From Pontiella agarivorans (GTDB taxonomy: Bacteria; Verrucomicrobiota; Kiritimatiellia; Kiritimatiellales; Pontiellaceae), in the NCBI RefSeq assembly GCF_034531395.1, contig NZ_JARVCO010000010.1:1054001-1118000 (forward strand): 64,000 bases of DNA. Direction: 5' to 3'. The notes beneath the pieces are model-generated. The model was not told where the DNA came from, made no database searches, and saw only the letters and a list, made by a program, of their open reading frames with translations. Positions 1-9,400 of this stretch are shown one piece after another (within the stretch, counting starts at the first letter, position 1; each line of letters starts with the position of its first letter). The translations under genes were made by a program, and so were the position numbers.

Positions 1-25
1 ATCCCTCCCGTGCAGGATACGGATT

Positions 26-514
26 ATGAAAACGCGTGGATTCACATTAATTGAACTGCTGGTCGTTATGGTTATCCTCGGCCTGTTGCTCACGCTGGGC
101 TCCAAAGGGCTCCGTGCCGCACGAATCAGTGCAAAGAAGGCTAAAGCGCATGTGGAAATGAAGGCCATCGAAACCGGTGTGATGGCCTACTTCAATAAAT
201 ATGGAAAGCTGCCCGCGCCCGATTCGTTCCAGGGTTTGGAAGATTACAGCGACAGCGCCGGCATCTTCCGTGTCATCACCGGAAAAGATGAAGGACTGAA
301 TCCGGCAAAAATTGTTTTTCTGGAATCGCAGCGCGAAACGGCCGGCGTTTTTACAGATCCATGGGGTGCACAATATCAGGTGGTGCTCGATACCGACTAC
401 GACGGATTTGTTGAAATCAACGACATACGGGCATCGCGAAAAACAGGTGCAGTTTCCACCGGGTTGTACGACGTGACCGGAAATACAAACGATCTCCTTT
501 TCAGCTGGCGCTGA
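26..514 (+). CDS. Type IV pilin-like pseudopilin (prepilin-type N-terminus)
   Basis: A 162-aa protein with the classic class III signal: short basic leader, then G-F-T-L-I-E-L at residues 5-11 and a hydrophobic helix to about residue 27. The family is cleaved after Gly5 by prepilin peptidase and N-methylated on Phe6; the conserved Glu10 is present. The globular part (about 40-162) holds a D-x-D-x-D-G-like acidic stretch around residues 121-126, as in calcium-binding GspG-type major pseudopilins. Bases 1-54 are open in another frame and may be the 3' end of a preceding gene. An AGGAT ribosome-binding sequence precedes the ATG. Family assignment is firm; whether it serves type II secretion or a pilus cannot be decided from this gene alone. 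Confidence 0.85.
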   Translation: MKTRGFTLIELLVVMVILGLLLTLGSKGLRAARISAKKAKAHVEMKAIETGVMAYFNKYGKLPAPDSFQGLEDYSDSAGIFRVITGKDEGLNPAKIVFLESQRETAGVFTDPWGAQYQVVLDTDYDGFVEINDIRASRKTGAVSTGLYDVTGNTNDLLFSWR

Positions 515-516
515 TG

Positions 517-550
517 TTCCGGATGTTTGAAAAGCCGGAATCTTTCTTTG
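517..550 (+). terminator. Possible intrinsic terminator after the pseudopilin gene
   Basis: A 6-bp stem TTCCGG/CCGGAA (517-522 with 535-540) is followed by a T-rich stretch and lies just after the pseudopilin stop codon. The stem is short, so this is a weak call. Confidence 0.35.
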
Positions 551-617
551 AACAAATCAACTGGGCTGCACTCTAAAACTCCGTCTTTGAAAACCGATAA
601 ACGACAAGGAGTATAGA

Positions 618-2027
618 ATGCGTGTTGTGAAATACCTGACGGCCGGTGTTGCGGCTGTTGCATTATTCGGGGCTGTACCGGCGGAGGCCGGAAAAGCTGC
701 GCTGGAGCAGACGGGAAATGCATTTGCTGAAGTGGCCGAAGAGGCTCTGCCTGCGGTAGTTTTTATTGATGTAGAAACCACTGTGGAAATGCCGGCGAGT
801 CAATACCGGAATCCGTTTGAAGAATTTTTCGGGCGCGGTTACGGCGGCTATCAGAGAGGGCCGGAGACGCGCGAATATCATCAGCGCGGTCAGGGTTCCG
901 GTTTTATTATTTCGAAAGACGGTTATATTCTCACCAACAACCATGTGGTGAACGATGCCGATAAAATCACGGTCACGCTGGGCGACGGCCGGGAATTTGA
1001 TGCTCAGCTGATCGGTACCGATCCTAAAACTGAAGTTGCGCTGATCAAGATTGACGGCGACGACGAGCTTCCGGTGGTTTCTCTGGGTAATTCCGATGAA
1101 CTGCGGGTGGGCGAATGGGTGATTGCTGCGGGGAATCCTTTCGGTCTTTCGCAGACGATCACCGCCGGCATTGTCAGCGCCAAGGGACGGGATGAAACCA
1201 ATATTGCCGAATATGGAAACTTTATCCAGACCGACGCCGCGATCAACCCGGGAAATTCCGGCGGGCCGCTGCTGAATATTGACGGTGAAGTGGTCGGCAT
1301 TAACACCGCCATTTATACCCGCAGCGGCGGCTACATGGGCATCGGTTTTGCGATTCCCATCAATCAGGCGGTCAATATCAAGGATCAACTCATCAAATAC
1401 GGCAAGGTGTCGCGCAGCGTGCTCGGTGTTTACCTGCAGGAGGTTGATGAAGATCTCGCAGCCACGTTCGGACTGGAGCAGAAAGGCGGTGTGCTGATCA
1501 ATCAGGTGGTTGAGGGTTCTGCGGCCGAAGAGGCCGGGATTAAAGGCGGCGATATTGTGGTTGGAATGAATGGGAAGCCGGTTGTGAAACTGCACGCTTT
1601 CCGTAATCGGGTTGCCAATACCCCGCCGAATTCAAAAATTGAGCTGAAGGTGTTCCGCGACGGAAAATATATCGAGATTTCAGCCATCACGAAAGAGATG
1701 GAAAGCGATGATTCCGGCGCGGTTCAGGTTGACGACAGCACCTTTGATAAACTCGGTATATCAGTGGAAAGTATGGAAGGCGATACCGCCCGCCGCATGG
1801 GATATGAGGATATCGAAGGGGTGATCATCACCGAGGTTGAGCAGGGCAGTGCGGCCTGGAACGCCGGACTGCAGCCCGGACAGGTAATCACCACGGTCAA
1901 CCGCAAGCCGATCGATTCGGTCAAAGCCTTCAAAAAAGCCGTTTCGGAAAATGAAGGTCATCGCATTCTCTTCCTGATTACCGACGGCCGGGTCTCCCGA
2001 TTCGTTGTGGTGAACCTGGACGATTAA
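618..2027 (+). CDS. Periplasmic serine protease of the HtrA/DegP family
   Basis: A 469-aa envelope protease and chaperone that degrades misfolded periplasmic proteins. A signal peptide covers residues 1-24. The trypsin-like domain (about 35-245) shows His109 (T-N-N-H-V-V) and Ser214 (G-N-S-G-G-P). The position that normally carries the catalytic Asp, just before the A-L-I-K-I strand, reads Glu139. Two PDZ domains follow (about 265-350 and 375-465). The start has a strong AAGGAG sequence. The TAA stop overlaps by two bases the stop of the convergent kinase-like gene. Domain order and length match DegP/DegQ-type proteins. It could be DegP-, DegQ- or MucD-like; the sequence does not separate these. 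Confidence 0.93.
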   Translation: MRVVKYLTAGVAAVALFGAVPAEAGKAALEQTGNAFAEVAEEALPAVVFIDVETTVEMPASQYRNPFEEFFGRGYGGYQRGPETREYHQRGQGSGFIISKDGYILTNNHVVNDADKITVTLGDGREFDAQLIGTDPKTEVALIKIDGDDELPVVSLGNSDELRVGEWVIAAGNPFGLSQTITAGIVSAKGRDETNIAEYGNFIQTDAAINPGNSGGPLLNIDGEVVGINTAIYTRSGGYMGIGFAIPINQAVNIKDQLIKYGKVSRSVLGVYLQEVDEDLAATFGLEQKGGVLINQVVEGSAAEEAGIKGGDIVVGMNGKPVVKLHAFRNRVANTPPNSKIELKVFRDGKYIEISAITKEMESDDSGAVQVDDSTFDKLGISVESMEGDTARRMGYEDIEGVIITEVEQGSAAWNAGLQPGQVITTVNRKPIDSVKAFKKAVSENEGHRILFLITDGRVSRFVVVNLDD

Positions 2028-2953
2028 TCCGGCGATTCAATAAACTCCTGGAGAATCGAGTTCTTTGGAACCATCGATTTTTCCAGGGGTTGGAACTTGC
2101 TCAGGAGCTGCATCAGCTCCTGAGCTTTTTTATGGCCGGGATGCGATGCCGGCAGTTGCCGGATCAGGGATTCGGCCAGCGGTTTCAAAACGGAAAGTTC
2201 ATAGCCGAGTGCCGAGTTGAACTCCAGGTCGGCCAACGGCTGAAACGGAAAGATCCACTGGTTCTCGCCGGCACGCACGGCCGGCCACAGTGTGAAGGTT
2301 TTTGCAACAGTGTGGCCGCGATAGTTGAAATCGCGAATCATCCGGCGCAGCAGGCGGTTGTCGGTTGTGGAAATGCGGGCATTGCGATCCTGCTTCAGCG
2401 CGGTTCGTGCGCAGATGTATATTTTGAATGAATGCAGCGGATTCACAAACGAGGTAAGACGCGGGTTGAGGCCGTGTATGCCTTCAATCAGTGCCAGTTC
2501 ATCGGATTGCAGATTCAGCAGCTTTCCGCGGAATTCGCGCCGGCCATGCAGAAACTTAAAGTGGGGAAGTTCGATTGTTTTCCCCCGGCCCAGTTCATCG
2601 AGGTGGCGTTCGAGCAGAGAAAGATCAACGGCCTCCAGATGCTCATAGTCATATTCACCGTCACTGTTTTTCGGGGTGAGCTCGCGATTGACAAAGTAGT
2701 TGTCGAGACTGATCGCATGGGTCTTGATGCCGCGCCGGTGCAGGGCGCTGCCCAGCATACGGGTGAAGGTCGTTTTTCCCGATGATGACGGCCCGGCCAG
2801 CCAGACCCATTTCAGGGCATGATTTTTTTCAGTGATCCGGTCTGCAATTCTTTCGACTTCGCGCAGCAGGCGCGATTCCTCCTGCTCAATATATTCAGCG
2901 GCTCGTCCATTACCTATGGCATCATTCAATTGTTCGGCGGTTTCAATCAGCAT
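2024..2953 (-). CDS. Uridine kinase-like P-loop kinase
   Basis: A 309-aa cytoplasmic protein of the uridine kinase/phosphoribulokinase family. A Walker A motif G-P-S-S-S-G-K-T lies at residues 54-61, and a D-N-Y-F motif around residue 85 matches the substrate-binding region of uridine kinases. An E-G-I-H motif about residue 158 fits Walker B in this family. The N-terminal 45 residues look helical and are not part of the kinase core, as in the C-terminal kinase part of threonyl-tRNA-synthetase-like uridine kinases. The substrate is probably a nucleoside but is unproven. It converges on the protease gene with overlapping stop codons. Confidence 0.8.
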   Translation of the reverse strand: MLIETAEQLNDAIGNGRAAEYIEQEESRLLREVERIADRITEKNHALKWVWLAGPSSSGKTTFTRMLGSALHRRGIKTHAISLDNYFVNRELTPKNSDGEYDYEHLEAVDLSLLERHLDELGRGKTIELPHFKFLHGRREFRGKLLNLQSDELALIEGIHGLNPRLTSFVNPLHSFKIYICARTALKQDRNARISTTDNRLLRRMIRDFNYRGHTVAKTFTLWPAVRAGENQWIFPFQPLADLEFNSALGYELSVLKPLAESLIRQLPASHPGHKKAQELMQLLSKFQPLEKSMVPKNSILQEFIESPD

Positions 2954-3080
2954 ACCCTATCCCTCGCTTCAACCGGAAAATCCGGAAGTACATATTCGAT
3001 TTACGTTAGCAGATCCGGTTCAGAAATAAACCTTGTCTATTCAGGTATGGGGTTATAATCGAAATGGAAGGAGGTGGGAT

Positions 3081-3314
3081 ATGCATCCGGATTTAACCAT
3101 AAAAAATATGGGGCGCCATCTTCACGAAGATCTGCTCCGTGTTGAGCGTTCAGTAGCGAAGCATCTCCACAGCGGCCATTTCTGGCTTGGTGTAGGGATT
3201 GCTTTGCTGGCCTTTGGACTGATGGCTCTTCTGCTGGTCTGGCTCCGGCGTATGCCGGCCGGAGGGTTTGACGGGTTCGAGCATGCTGTGCCCTACATGT
3301 ATTATCGGGTTTGA
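3081..3314 (+). CDS. Small single-span membrane protein, unknown function
   Basis: A 77-aa protein. The start at 3081 was chosen because a near-perfect AAGGAGGTGG sequence ends a few bases upstream; an upstream ATG at 3033 lacks one. An amphipathic, basic N-terminal half (about residues 1-32) is followed by one hydrophobic span (about 34-55) with W-L-R-R on its far side, then a short tail. I do not recognise the family. It stands alone between a minus-strand kinase-like gene and a minus-strand AraC gene. Confidence 0.6.
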   Translation: MHPDLTIKNMGRHLHEDLLRVERSVAKHLHSGHFWLGVGIALLAFGLMALLLVWLRRMPAGGFDGFEHAVPYMYYRV

Positions 3315-3521
3315 GTCGTTAAACTGCCGCCGTGAAATGGGCAAAGAGATTAGCAGGCAGGAAAAAACGGCCGTCCTTTTTTTCGTGTTTTTCCGGCGTC
3401 GGAAACGGACGGATGAAGGAATGTTTATCACGGTGCCGGATAAACCGGCGTACGGTATGGCTTATCCGGTCCGGATTAAATTTGATCGCGAGCTGGATGT
3501 GCCCGGGAAAAAATAAAAAGG

Positions 3522-4403
3522 TTAAAGCTGGCTGCGGTATTGGGCCGGAGAAACGCCCTGTATTTTTTTAAACTGCCGGCTGAAAAAGAACGGATCATCA
3601 TATCCCAGCTGGCGGGCGATTTCCTGAACCGCATGTTCGGTTTCCTGCAGGAGTTCACAGGCCTTGCGCATTTTGAGCTGGATAAAATAGGCCATAGGCG
3701 ACTGGCTGGTGCGCTGGCGGAACAGTTTGCTGTAGTGCGGAACCGAGAGTCCGGCTTGTTTTGCAAGCGCATCAAGGCTTAGGGACATGCTCAGATGATC
3801 TTTCATAAATCCAATGGTATCCATGATCCGATCTTCGACGGCCTGCTTTTCTTTCTGCGGGGCGCCATAGAGCAGTTTGATGATACTTAGCAACCGCATC
3901 AGGCCGCTGGTCATCGCCAAAAGTCCGGCATCGGAATAGTGGTAATTCAGGCAGGCATAAATGTCCTCAAAGGCATTGCGCATGCGGGCTGTATCGGGAA
4001 CGAAAACGGTGGGTTTTCGGGCGGTCAGTTTTAAAGACGCCAGGGCTGATTCCGCCTGTTCCCCGGTAAAGTGAATCCAGAAAATGGACCATGGGTCTTC
4101 TTCGTCGCTTCGGTAAATATGAGGGGTTCCGGGGGGGATAAATGCAGTGGTTCCTTTTGTGATTCTAAAAACAGAATGATCCATTTCGATATATCCGGTG
4201 CCTTTCAGACAGTAGATCATAATAACCTGATGGGTATGGGTCCGTTCCACATAGTGTCCCGGTGCGGAAGGGTATGATCCGATATGGGTAATATACAGAT
4301 GTTTTACAAGGGGAAGGGCTTTGCAGCGCTGGATTATATTTGCGGGAATAATCACCAGTCGCTGGTGCGGAAAACCTTCTGCCAGGTGTGTTTCTTTACT
4401 CAT
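3522..4403 (-). CDS. AraC-family transcriptional regulator
   Basis: A 293-aa regulator. The N-terminal part (about 20-165) is a cupin-type ligand-binding domain with an F-I-P-P-G-T-P-H-I-Y motif. The C-terminal 100 residues form the double helix-turn-helix of AraC proteins, ending with the typical G-Y-D-D-P-F-F-F-S-R-Q-F-K-K stretch. It is transcribed away from the sugar porter at 4525 across a 121-bp gap that should hold both promoters. Family knowledge suggests it binds a sugar and activates the porter/sulfatase/glycosidase genes; that link is inferred from position. Confidence 0.9.
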   Translation of the reverse strand: MSKETHLAEGFPHQRLVIIPANIIQRCKALPLVKHLYITHIGSYPSAPGHYVERTHTHQVIMIYCLKGTGYIEMDHSVFRITKGTTAFIPPGTPHIYRSDEEDPWSIFWIHFTGEQAESALASLKLTARKPTVFVPDTARMRNAFEDIYACLNYHYSDAGLLAMTSGLMRLLSIIKLLYGAPQKEKQAVEDRIMDTIGFMKDHLSMSLSLDALAKQAGLSVPHYSKLFRQRTSQSPMAYFIQLKMRKACELLQETEHAVQEIARQLGYDDPFFFSRQFKKIQGVSPAQYRSQL

Positions 4404-4524
4404 ATTCAGACCCTATTAAATGGAATAAGATAGTCCATGTTAAAAAATTGAATCTGCTATGTTTCTTTGTTTGGCGGTGTGGTTAATTACATCCATCAAA
4501 TTTTGAAAGAATACGGGAGCAGCT
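4404..4524. promoter_or_regulatory. Divergent promoter region, AraC regulator / sugar porter
   Basis: This 121-bp gap separates two divergent starts and is A/T-rich compared with the flanking genes. It is the only place for the promoters of both genes and for AraC-type operators. I could not pick out convincing -35/-10 hexamers or a direct-repeat operator by eye. Confidence 0.4.
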
Positions 4525-5928
4525 TTGATTCACGATCAGTATAATCTGAAATATATCTGGATGATCAGTCTGGTGGCGGCGATGGGTGGACTGTTGTTCG
4601 GTTATGACTGGGTGGTCATTGGCGGAGCCAAACCGTTTTATGAAGCGTTTTTCGGGCTGACCGGTGAGGAGCAGGCCTGGAAGGCCGGCTGGGCGATGAG
4701 TTCGGCGCTGGCTGGGTGCCTAGGGGGAGCGTTGCTGTCCGGTGCAATCACGGACCGGATCGGCCGTAAAAAAGTGCTGGTTGCGGCGGCTGTGATGTTT
4801 ACAGCATCCGCGATCTGGACTGCGCTTTCACAACACTTCAACGGATTCATTGCCGCCCGTATTATCGGCGGCATCGGCATCGGTTTGGCATCGAATGTTT
4901 CACCGATGTATATCGCCGAGATTTCCCCATCGGAAATGCGCGGAAAATTTGTGTCGGTTAATCAGCTCACGATTGTGATCGGCGTGCTGGCGGCGCAGCT
5001 GGTCAATCTGCTGATCTATAATGCTCAACCCGTGGCGGATAATGCGACGGCAGAGATGATGCTTAATTCCTGGAATGGACAAGTGGGTTGGCGCTGGATG
5101 TTTGCGGCCGAAACGGTTCCCGCCGGACTCTTCTTTCTCATGGCTATGATTGTTCCGGAGTCGCCGCGCTGGCTGCTCAAGCAGTCGCGGACCGAACAGG
5201 CGCGCAGTATTCTCGCAAAAATCGGAGGTCAAGCCTATGCCGACGTCGAGGTGGCCGATATCGGTGCCACGCTCGAAGGTGAGCACAACAAGGTGAACTT
5301 TAAGGAGTTGCTGACTCCGAAGGTGCGGAAGATTATCGGCCTCGGTATTTTTATTGCCATGTTCCAGCAGTGGTGCGGGATCAATGTAATCTTTAATTAT
5401 GCGCAGGAGATTTTCGAGGCGGCCGGTTATGATGTCAGCGGAATGATGTTCAATATCGTCATTACCGGTGTCGTAAATCTGGTCTTCACTTTTGTGGCAA
5501 TCAAGACCGTAGACCGCTGGGGCCGCCGACCGCTGATGCTGCTGGGGTCCGGCGGACTGATGGCGACATACGCGATTCTCGGTGCCTGCTATTATTTCGG
5601 TTTGAAGGGGCCGGTTGTTCTGATTGTGGTTCTGACTGCGATCGCCTGTTATGCCATGACGTTGGCACCGATTACCTGGGTGCTGCTCTCTGAAATTTTC
5701 CCGAACCGCATCCGTGGTGCGGCCATGAGCCTGTGTGTGTCGGCGCTCTGGATTGCCTGTTTCGGACTGACCGTGACGTTTAAACCGATCAATGTGGCGC
5801 TCGGTGCGGCAGGAACCTTCTGGCTGTATGGCGTGATCTGTCTGATCGGGTTTGTGGTGATCAAATTGTTCGTGCCCGAAACCAAAGGCAAATCGCTCGA
5901 AGCGATTGAACGCGAACTGACGGACTGA
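4525..5928 (+). CDS. MFS sugar porter (sugar:H+ or sugar:Na+ symporter)
   Basis: A 467-aa, 12-helix transporter of the sugar porter family. Hallmarks seen: G-G-L-L-F-G-Y-D in helix 1, D-R-I-G-R-K-K after helix 2, P-E-S-P-R-W-L at the end of helix 6, D-R-W-G-R-R-P in the second half, and P-E-T-K-G-K-S-L-E at the C-terminus. The TTG start at 4525 is preferred over the ATG at 4561 because the residues between them belong to the family's N-terminal pattern; a GGGAG sequence precedes it. It probably imports the monosaccharide released by the downstream glycosidases. The substrate is unknown. Confidence 0.9.
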   Translation: MIHDQYNLKYIWMISLVAAMGGLLFGYDWVVIGGAKPFYEAFFGLTGEEQAWKAGWAMSSALAGCLGGALLSGAITDRIGRKKVLVAAAVMFTASAIWTALSQHFNGFIAARIIGGIGIGLASNVSPMYIAEISPSEMRGKFVSVNQLTIVIGVLAAQLVNLLIYNAQPVADNATAEMMLNSWNGQVGWRWMFAAETVPAGLFFLMAMIVPESPRWLLKQSRTEQARSILAKIGGQAYADVEVADIGATLEGEHNKVNFKELLTPKVRKIIGLGIFIAMFQQWCGINVIFNYAQEIFEAAGYDVSGMMFNIVITGVVNLVFTFVAIKTVDRWGRRPLMLLGSGGLMATYAILGACYYFGLKGPVVLIVVLTAIACYAMTLAPITWVLLSEIFPNRIRGAAMSLCVSALWIACFGLTVTFKPINVALGAAGTFWLYGVICLIGFVVIKLFVPETKGKSLEAIERELTD

Positions 5929-6105
5929 TCTGCTTTTAGACATTTTCAGCGATTGATGAGCTGGATTGACGAATTATTAATCCTCCGTTTTCGCTGATTC
6001 AGTTACACATGGATACGGGATTTATAGCGCGGTCTGCCCGGTCAGGTTTGTCGCGATAAACCGACGTATTCCTGAAATCAACGGGAAACGGAGTGGGGAA
6101 TTTTT

Positions 6106-6488
6106 ATGAAAAACAGGTGGGTAAAATATGTTCTGCTTGCTTTGGTTTCAACCTCGGGAAGTGCACCTGCTTTACGCGTGGACTCCATACCGCCGGAGTA
6201 GCGTAAGGCCGTGTTGAACCTTCCCGGCATGTGCAGCACGCAGCCCGGGACGCGGTGGGACAGCGGTATCGCGATAGGGAATGGAGTGATGGCAGCTTCC
6301 ATACTTGGACAGCCCTATCAGGAAAAGGTTGTTTAAAATCACGAGCGGCTGTTCCGCCCGTTGTTTGATGAACGGCCGATCACTCCGCAAATTTCCAGTG
6401 CGCTCCCGGAGGTGCGCCGGCACTGACCGCTGAAGAGGGCGACCGCCAGTTCATAGAAAAGGTTGTAGAAAAACGGAAAAAGAAATGA
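6106..6488 (+). pseudogene. Decayed GH95-like glycoside hydrolase (N-terminal remnant)
   Basis: From the ATG at 6106 the frame gives a signal peptide, then an in-frame TAG (6199-6201), a TAA (6334-6336) and a TGA (6424-6426). Read through the stops, it has the N-terminal pattern of GH95 fucosidase-type enzymes: R-W-D-S-G-I-A-I-G-N-G-V-M-A-A, then N-H-E-R-L-F-R-P and L-P-E-V-R. A frame change near 6420 opens a last 22 codons ending in a TGA that overlaps the next gene's ATG (ATGA at 6485-6488). A full GH95 enzyme is about 750-850 aa, so most of the gene is deleted. It was probably once coupled to the gene that follows. Family assignment is from memory of motifs. Confidence 0.6.
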
Positions 6489-9400
6489 ATAAAATATCAG
6501 CTAAACGGGAAACGTTAACCCTTCCGACTTACGGGTTGGGAGAGCCGGAAAAGAATCCGCTTTTTTTTGAAAAGCGGGTGTATCAGGGATCGTGCGGCAA
6601 AGTCTATCCGGTGCCGTTCGTCGATAAGGTTTTTGATGAGCCGGAACCGCAGAAATATGATGCGGTTCATCTGGAAAATGATTATGTCCGTCTGGTGATG
6701 CTGCCGGAAATCGGCGGGCGTATTTTTCTGGGGCAGGACAAGGTAAATAACGACTACGATTTCTTTTACCGGCAGAATGAAATCAAGCCGGCACTCGTGG
6801 GATTAGCCGGACCATGGCTTTCCGGCGGGGTGGAGTTTAACTGGCCGCAGCATCATCGCCCCGGGACCTATATGCCGACGGATGTGGAAATTGAAGAAGA
6901 AGCGTGCGGCGCGCGTACGGTCTGGATGTCGGAGCATGATCCGCTCAACCGGATGAAAGGAATGCATGGTATCCGGATTCAGCCGGACAGCGCATTGATT
7001 GAGCTGAAAGCGCGGATTTATAATCGTACGCCGTTCATGCAGACGTTTCTATGGTGGGCGAATGTGGCGGCCGAAGTGCACGATAACTATCAGAGTTTCT
7101 TCCCGCCCGACGTACATTATGTGGCTGATCACGCTGTGCGGGCGCAGAGTTTTTTTCCGATTGCGAAGAACGATTATTACGGTGTCGATTATGCCCGTCG
7201 TCCGGGAGCCAATGATCTGAGCTGGTATAAAAATATTCCGGTGCCGACCAGCTATATGGTGTGCGATACGGATTTCGACTTTTTCGGTGGGTACGATTAT
7301 GACGCGCAGGGCGGGTTCATTCATGTGGCCAATAAGCACATTGCGCCGGGCAAGAAACAGTGGACCTGGGGGAACGAAGAATTCGGCTGGGCGTGGGATC
7401 GGGAGCTGACGGATCGGATCGGCCCGACCGGTCGGGCGGCGCCGTATGTTGAGCTGATGGCCGGTGTCTATACCGACAATCAGCCGGATTTTACGTATCT
7501 GATGCCCTATGAAACCAAGACCTTTTCGCAGTATTGGTGGCCGTATAAAAAGATCGGCCCGGTGCAGAATGCCACAAAGGATGCGGCCGTGCGTCTGGTT
7601 CAGAATGACGACGGCACGCTTGATCTCGGCGCAGTGGCTTCCCGCAGAATTAATGGCGCCCGGATTGTGCTGCGTGCCGGGGAAACGGTGCTGCTGGAAG
7701 AAACCGTTGATCTGTCGCCGGATCAGCCCTGGCATCGGCCGGCTTTCAAATTCGTCGGAGATGATTTCCAATCCCTGGAACTTTCGGTGGAAGGTTTTAT
7801 TGCCTATCGGCCGATTCTGGTGAATGAACAGAAACGTAAACGTGATGTGGCCACAGAACCGCCGATGCCGGAGGAGATCCTGACGGTGGAAGAACTCTAC
7901 CTGACGGCGGAACATCTGGAACAGAACCGGCATCCAACGCGCTATCCGGAAATCTACTGGGATGAAATTCTGCGTCGTGATCCGATGGATGTGCGCACCA
8001 ATATTTCCTATGGGCGCCGGAAGCTGAATCAGGGATTGCTTGATGAGGCGGCGGATCATTTTGAAACGGCCATCAAACGTCTGACCCGCCGCCACCCGAA
8101 TCCATACACCGGTGAGGCGCATTACTATCTTGGATTGGTCCGTCGTTTCCAGGGATTGGAAAAAGAGGCTTATGCGGCCTTTTATAAATCGACCTGGAAC
8201 TATGCGTGGCGCGCAGCGGCCTATTATGAACTGGCGATGCTTGATTGTAAAAAAGGTGATTTCTTCCGGGCATTGGAACATTGCGAAGCGTCGCTCGATA
8301 CGAACCGGCAGAACAACAAAGCTCTGGTGCTGAAAGCACTGGCGATGAATAAGCTGGGGCAGGATGGTTGCCGGGAGCTGGAAGCGCTGCTCAAGGCCGA
8401 TCCGCTGGATCATTGGGCGCGGCATGCTTCCGGCGATAGTGCCGGCTTTCTTGCGAAAACCCGCAACGATGCGCAGACGGTGCTGGATGTGGCGTACGAC
8501 TACGCCGATGCCGGTTTTGTGGACGAAGCCATTCAGGTGCTGGAACTGCATCACGCTCATGACGTTCAGAACGTAGCGGTACCGAACCCGCTTTCAACAT
8601 CGCAACTGACGCATTATGCGCTGGCCTGGTTGAAGAACGATTTCCAGACCCTGGAAAAGGCACGCACATTGGGTCCCGATTATATGTTCCCTTCGCGGCT
8701 GCACGATCAGCTGATGCTGGAGTGGGCGCTCGGGCAGGGGAGCGGACCGGACCGCAATGCGGCCTATGGATTGGGCAATTATTATTTCGATAAAAAAAGA
8801 TATGAGGATGCGATTGCATGCTGGGAAAAGGTCCCCGATTTCGCGACGGCTCACCGTAATCTCGGCATCGCGTATTGGAATGTCCGCAACGATGGCGAAG
8901 CGGCGAGGGCGGCCTATCTTCGGGCACTGGAACTTGCTCCGTCGGATGCCCGTATTTTTGCTGAATACGATCAACTGCGTGCCAAGCTGGGCGATCCGGC
9001 GGAAGACCGGTTGGAAACGCTGTTGGCTCATCGCGCATTGGTGGACGAACGGGATGACTGTTCGGTGGCTTTGGCGGAACTTTTCAATGCGACGGGGCAG
9101 GCGGAAAAAGCGCTGGATCTTGTTCTGAACCGTCGATTCCATCCATGGGAAGGCGGCGAGGGCAAAGTACTGAAACAATACACTACCGCAATGCTGTTGC
9201 TTGGGCAGGCGGCGCTTAAAAATGGCGATGCTGCTGATGCACTTCAGTATTTCGAGCGGGCGATGCAGGCCCCGGATAATCTGGGCGAAGCCTATCATCT
9301 GCTGCAGGCCAAGGCGGATGTGAACTATTGGAAGGGGAAAGCACTGCGTGCGCTCGGCCGTGAGGCGGAAGCGGTGGATCAGTTCGAGGCCAGTGCAAAT

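Noticed and set aside
3268-3516. Plus-strand frame of 82 codons between the small membrane protein and the AraC gene
   Set aside because: The end looks faintly protein-like, but there is no ribosome-binding site and no recognisable family. It could be a gene remnant; not supportable as a gene.
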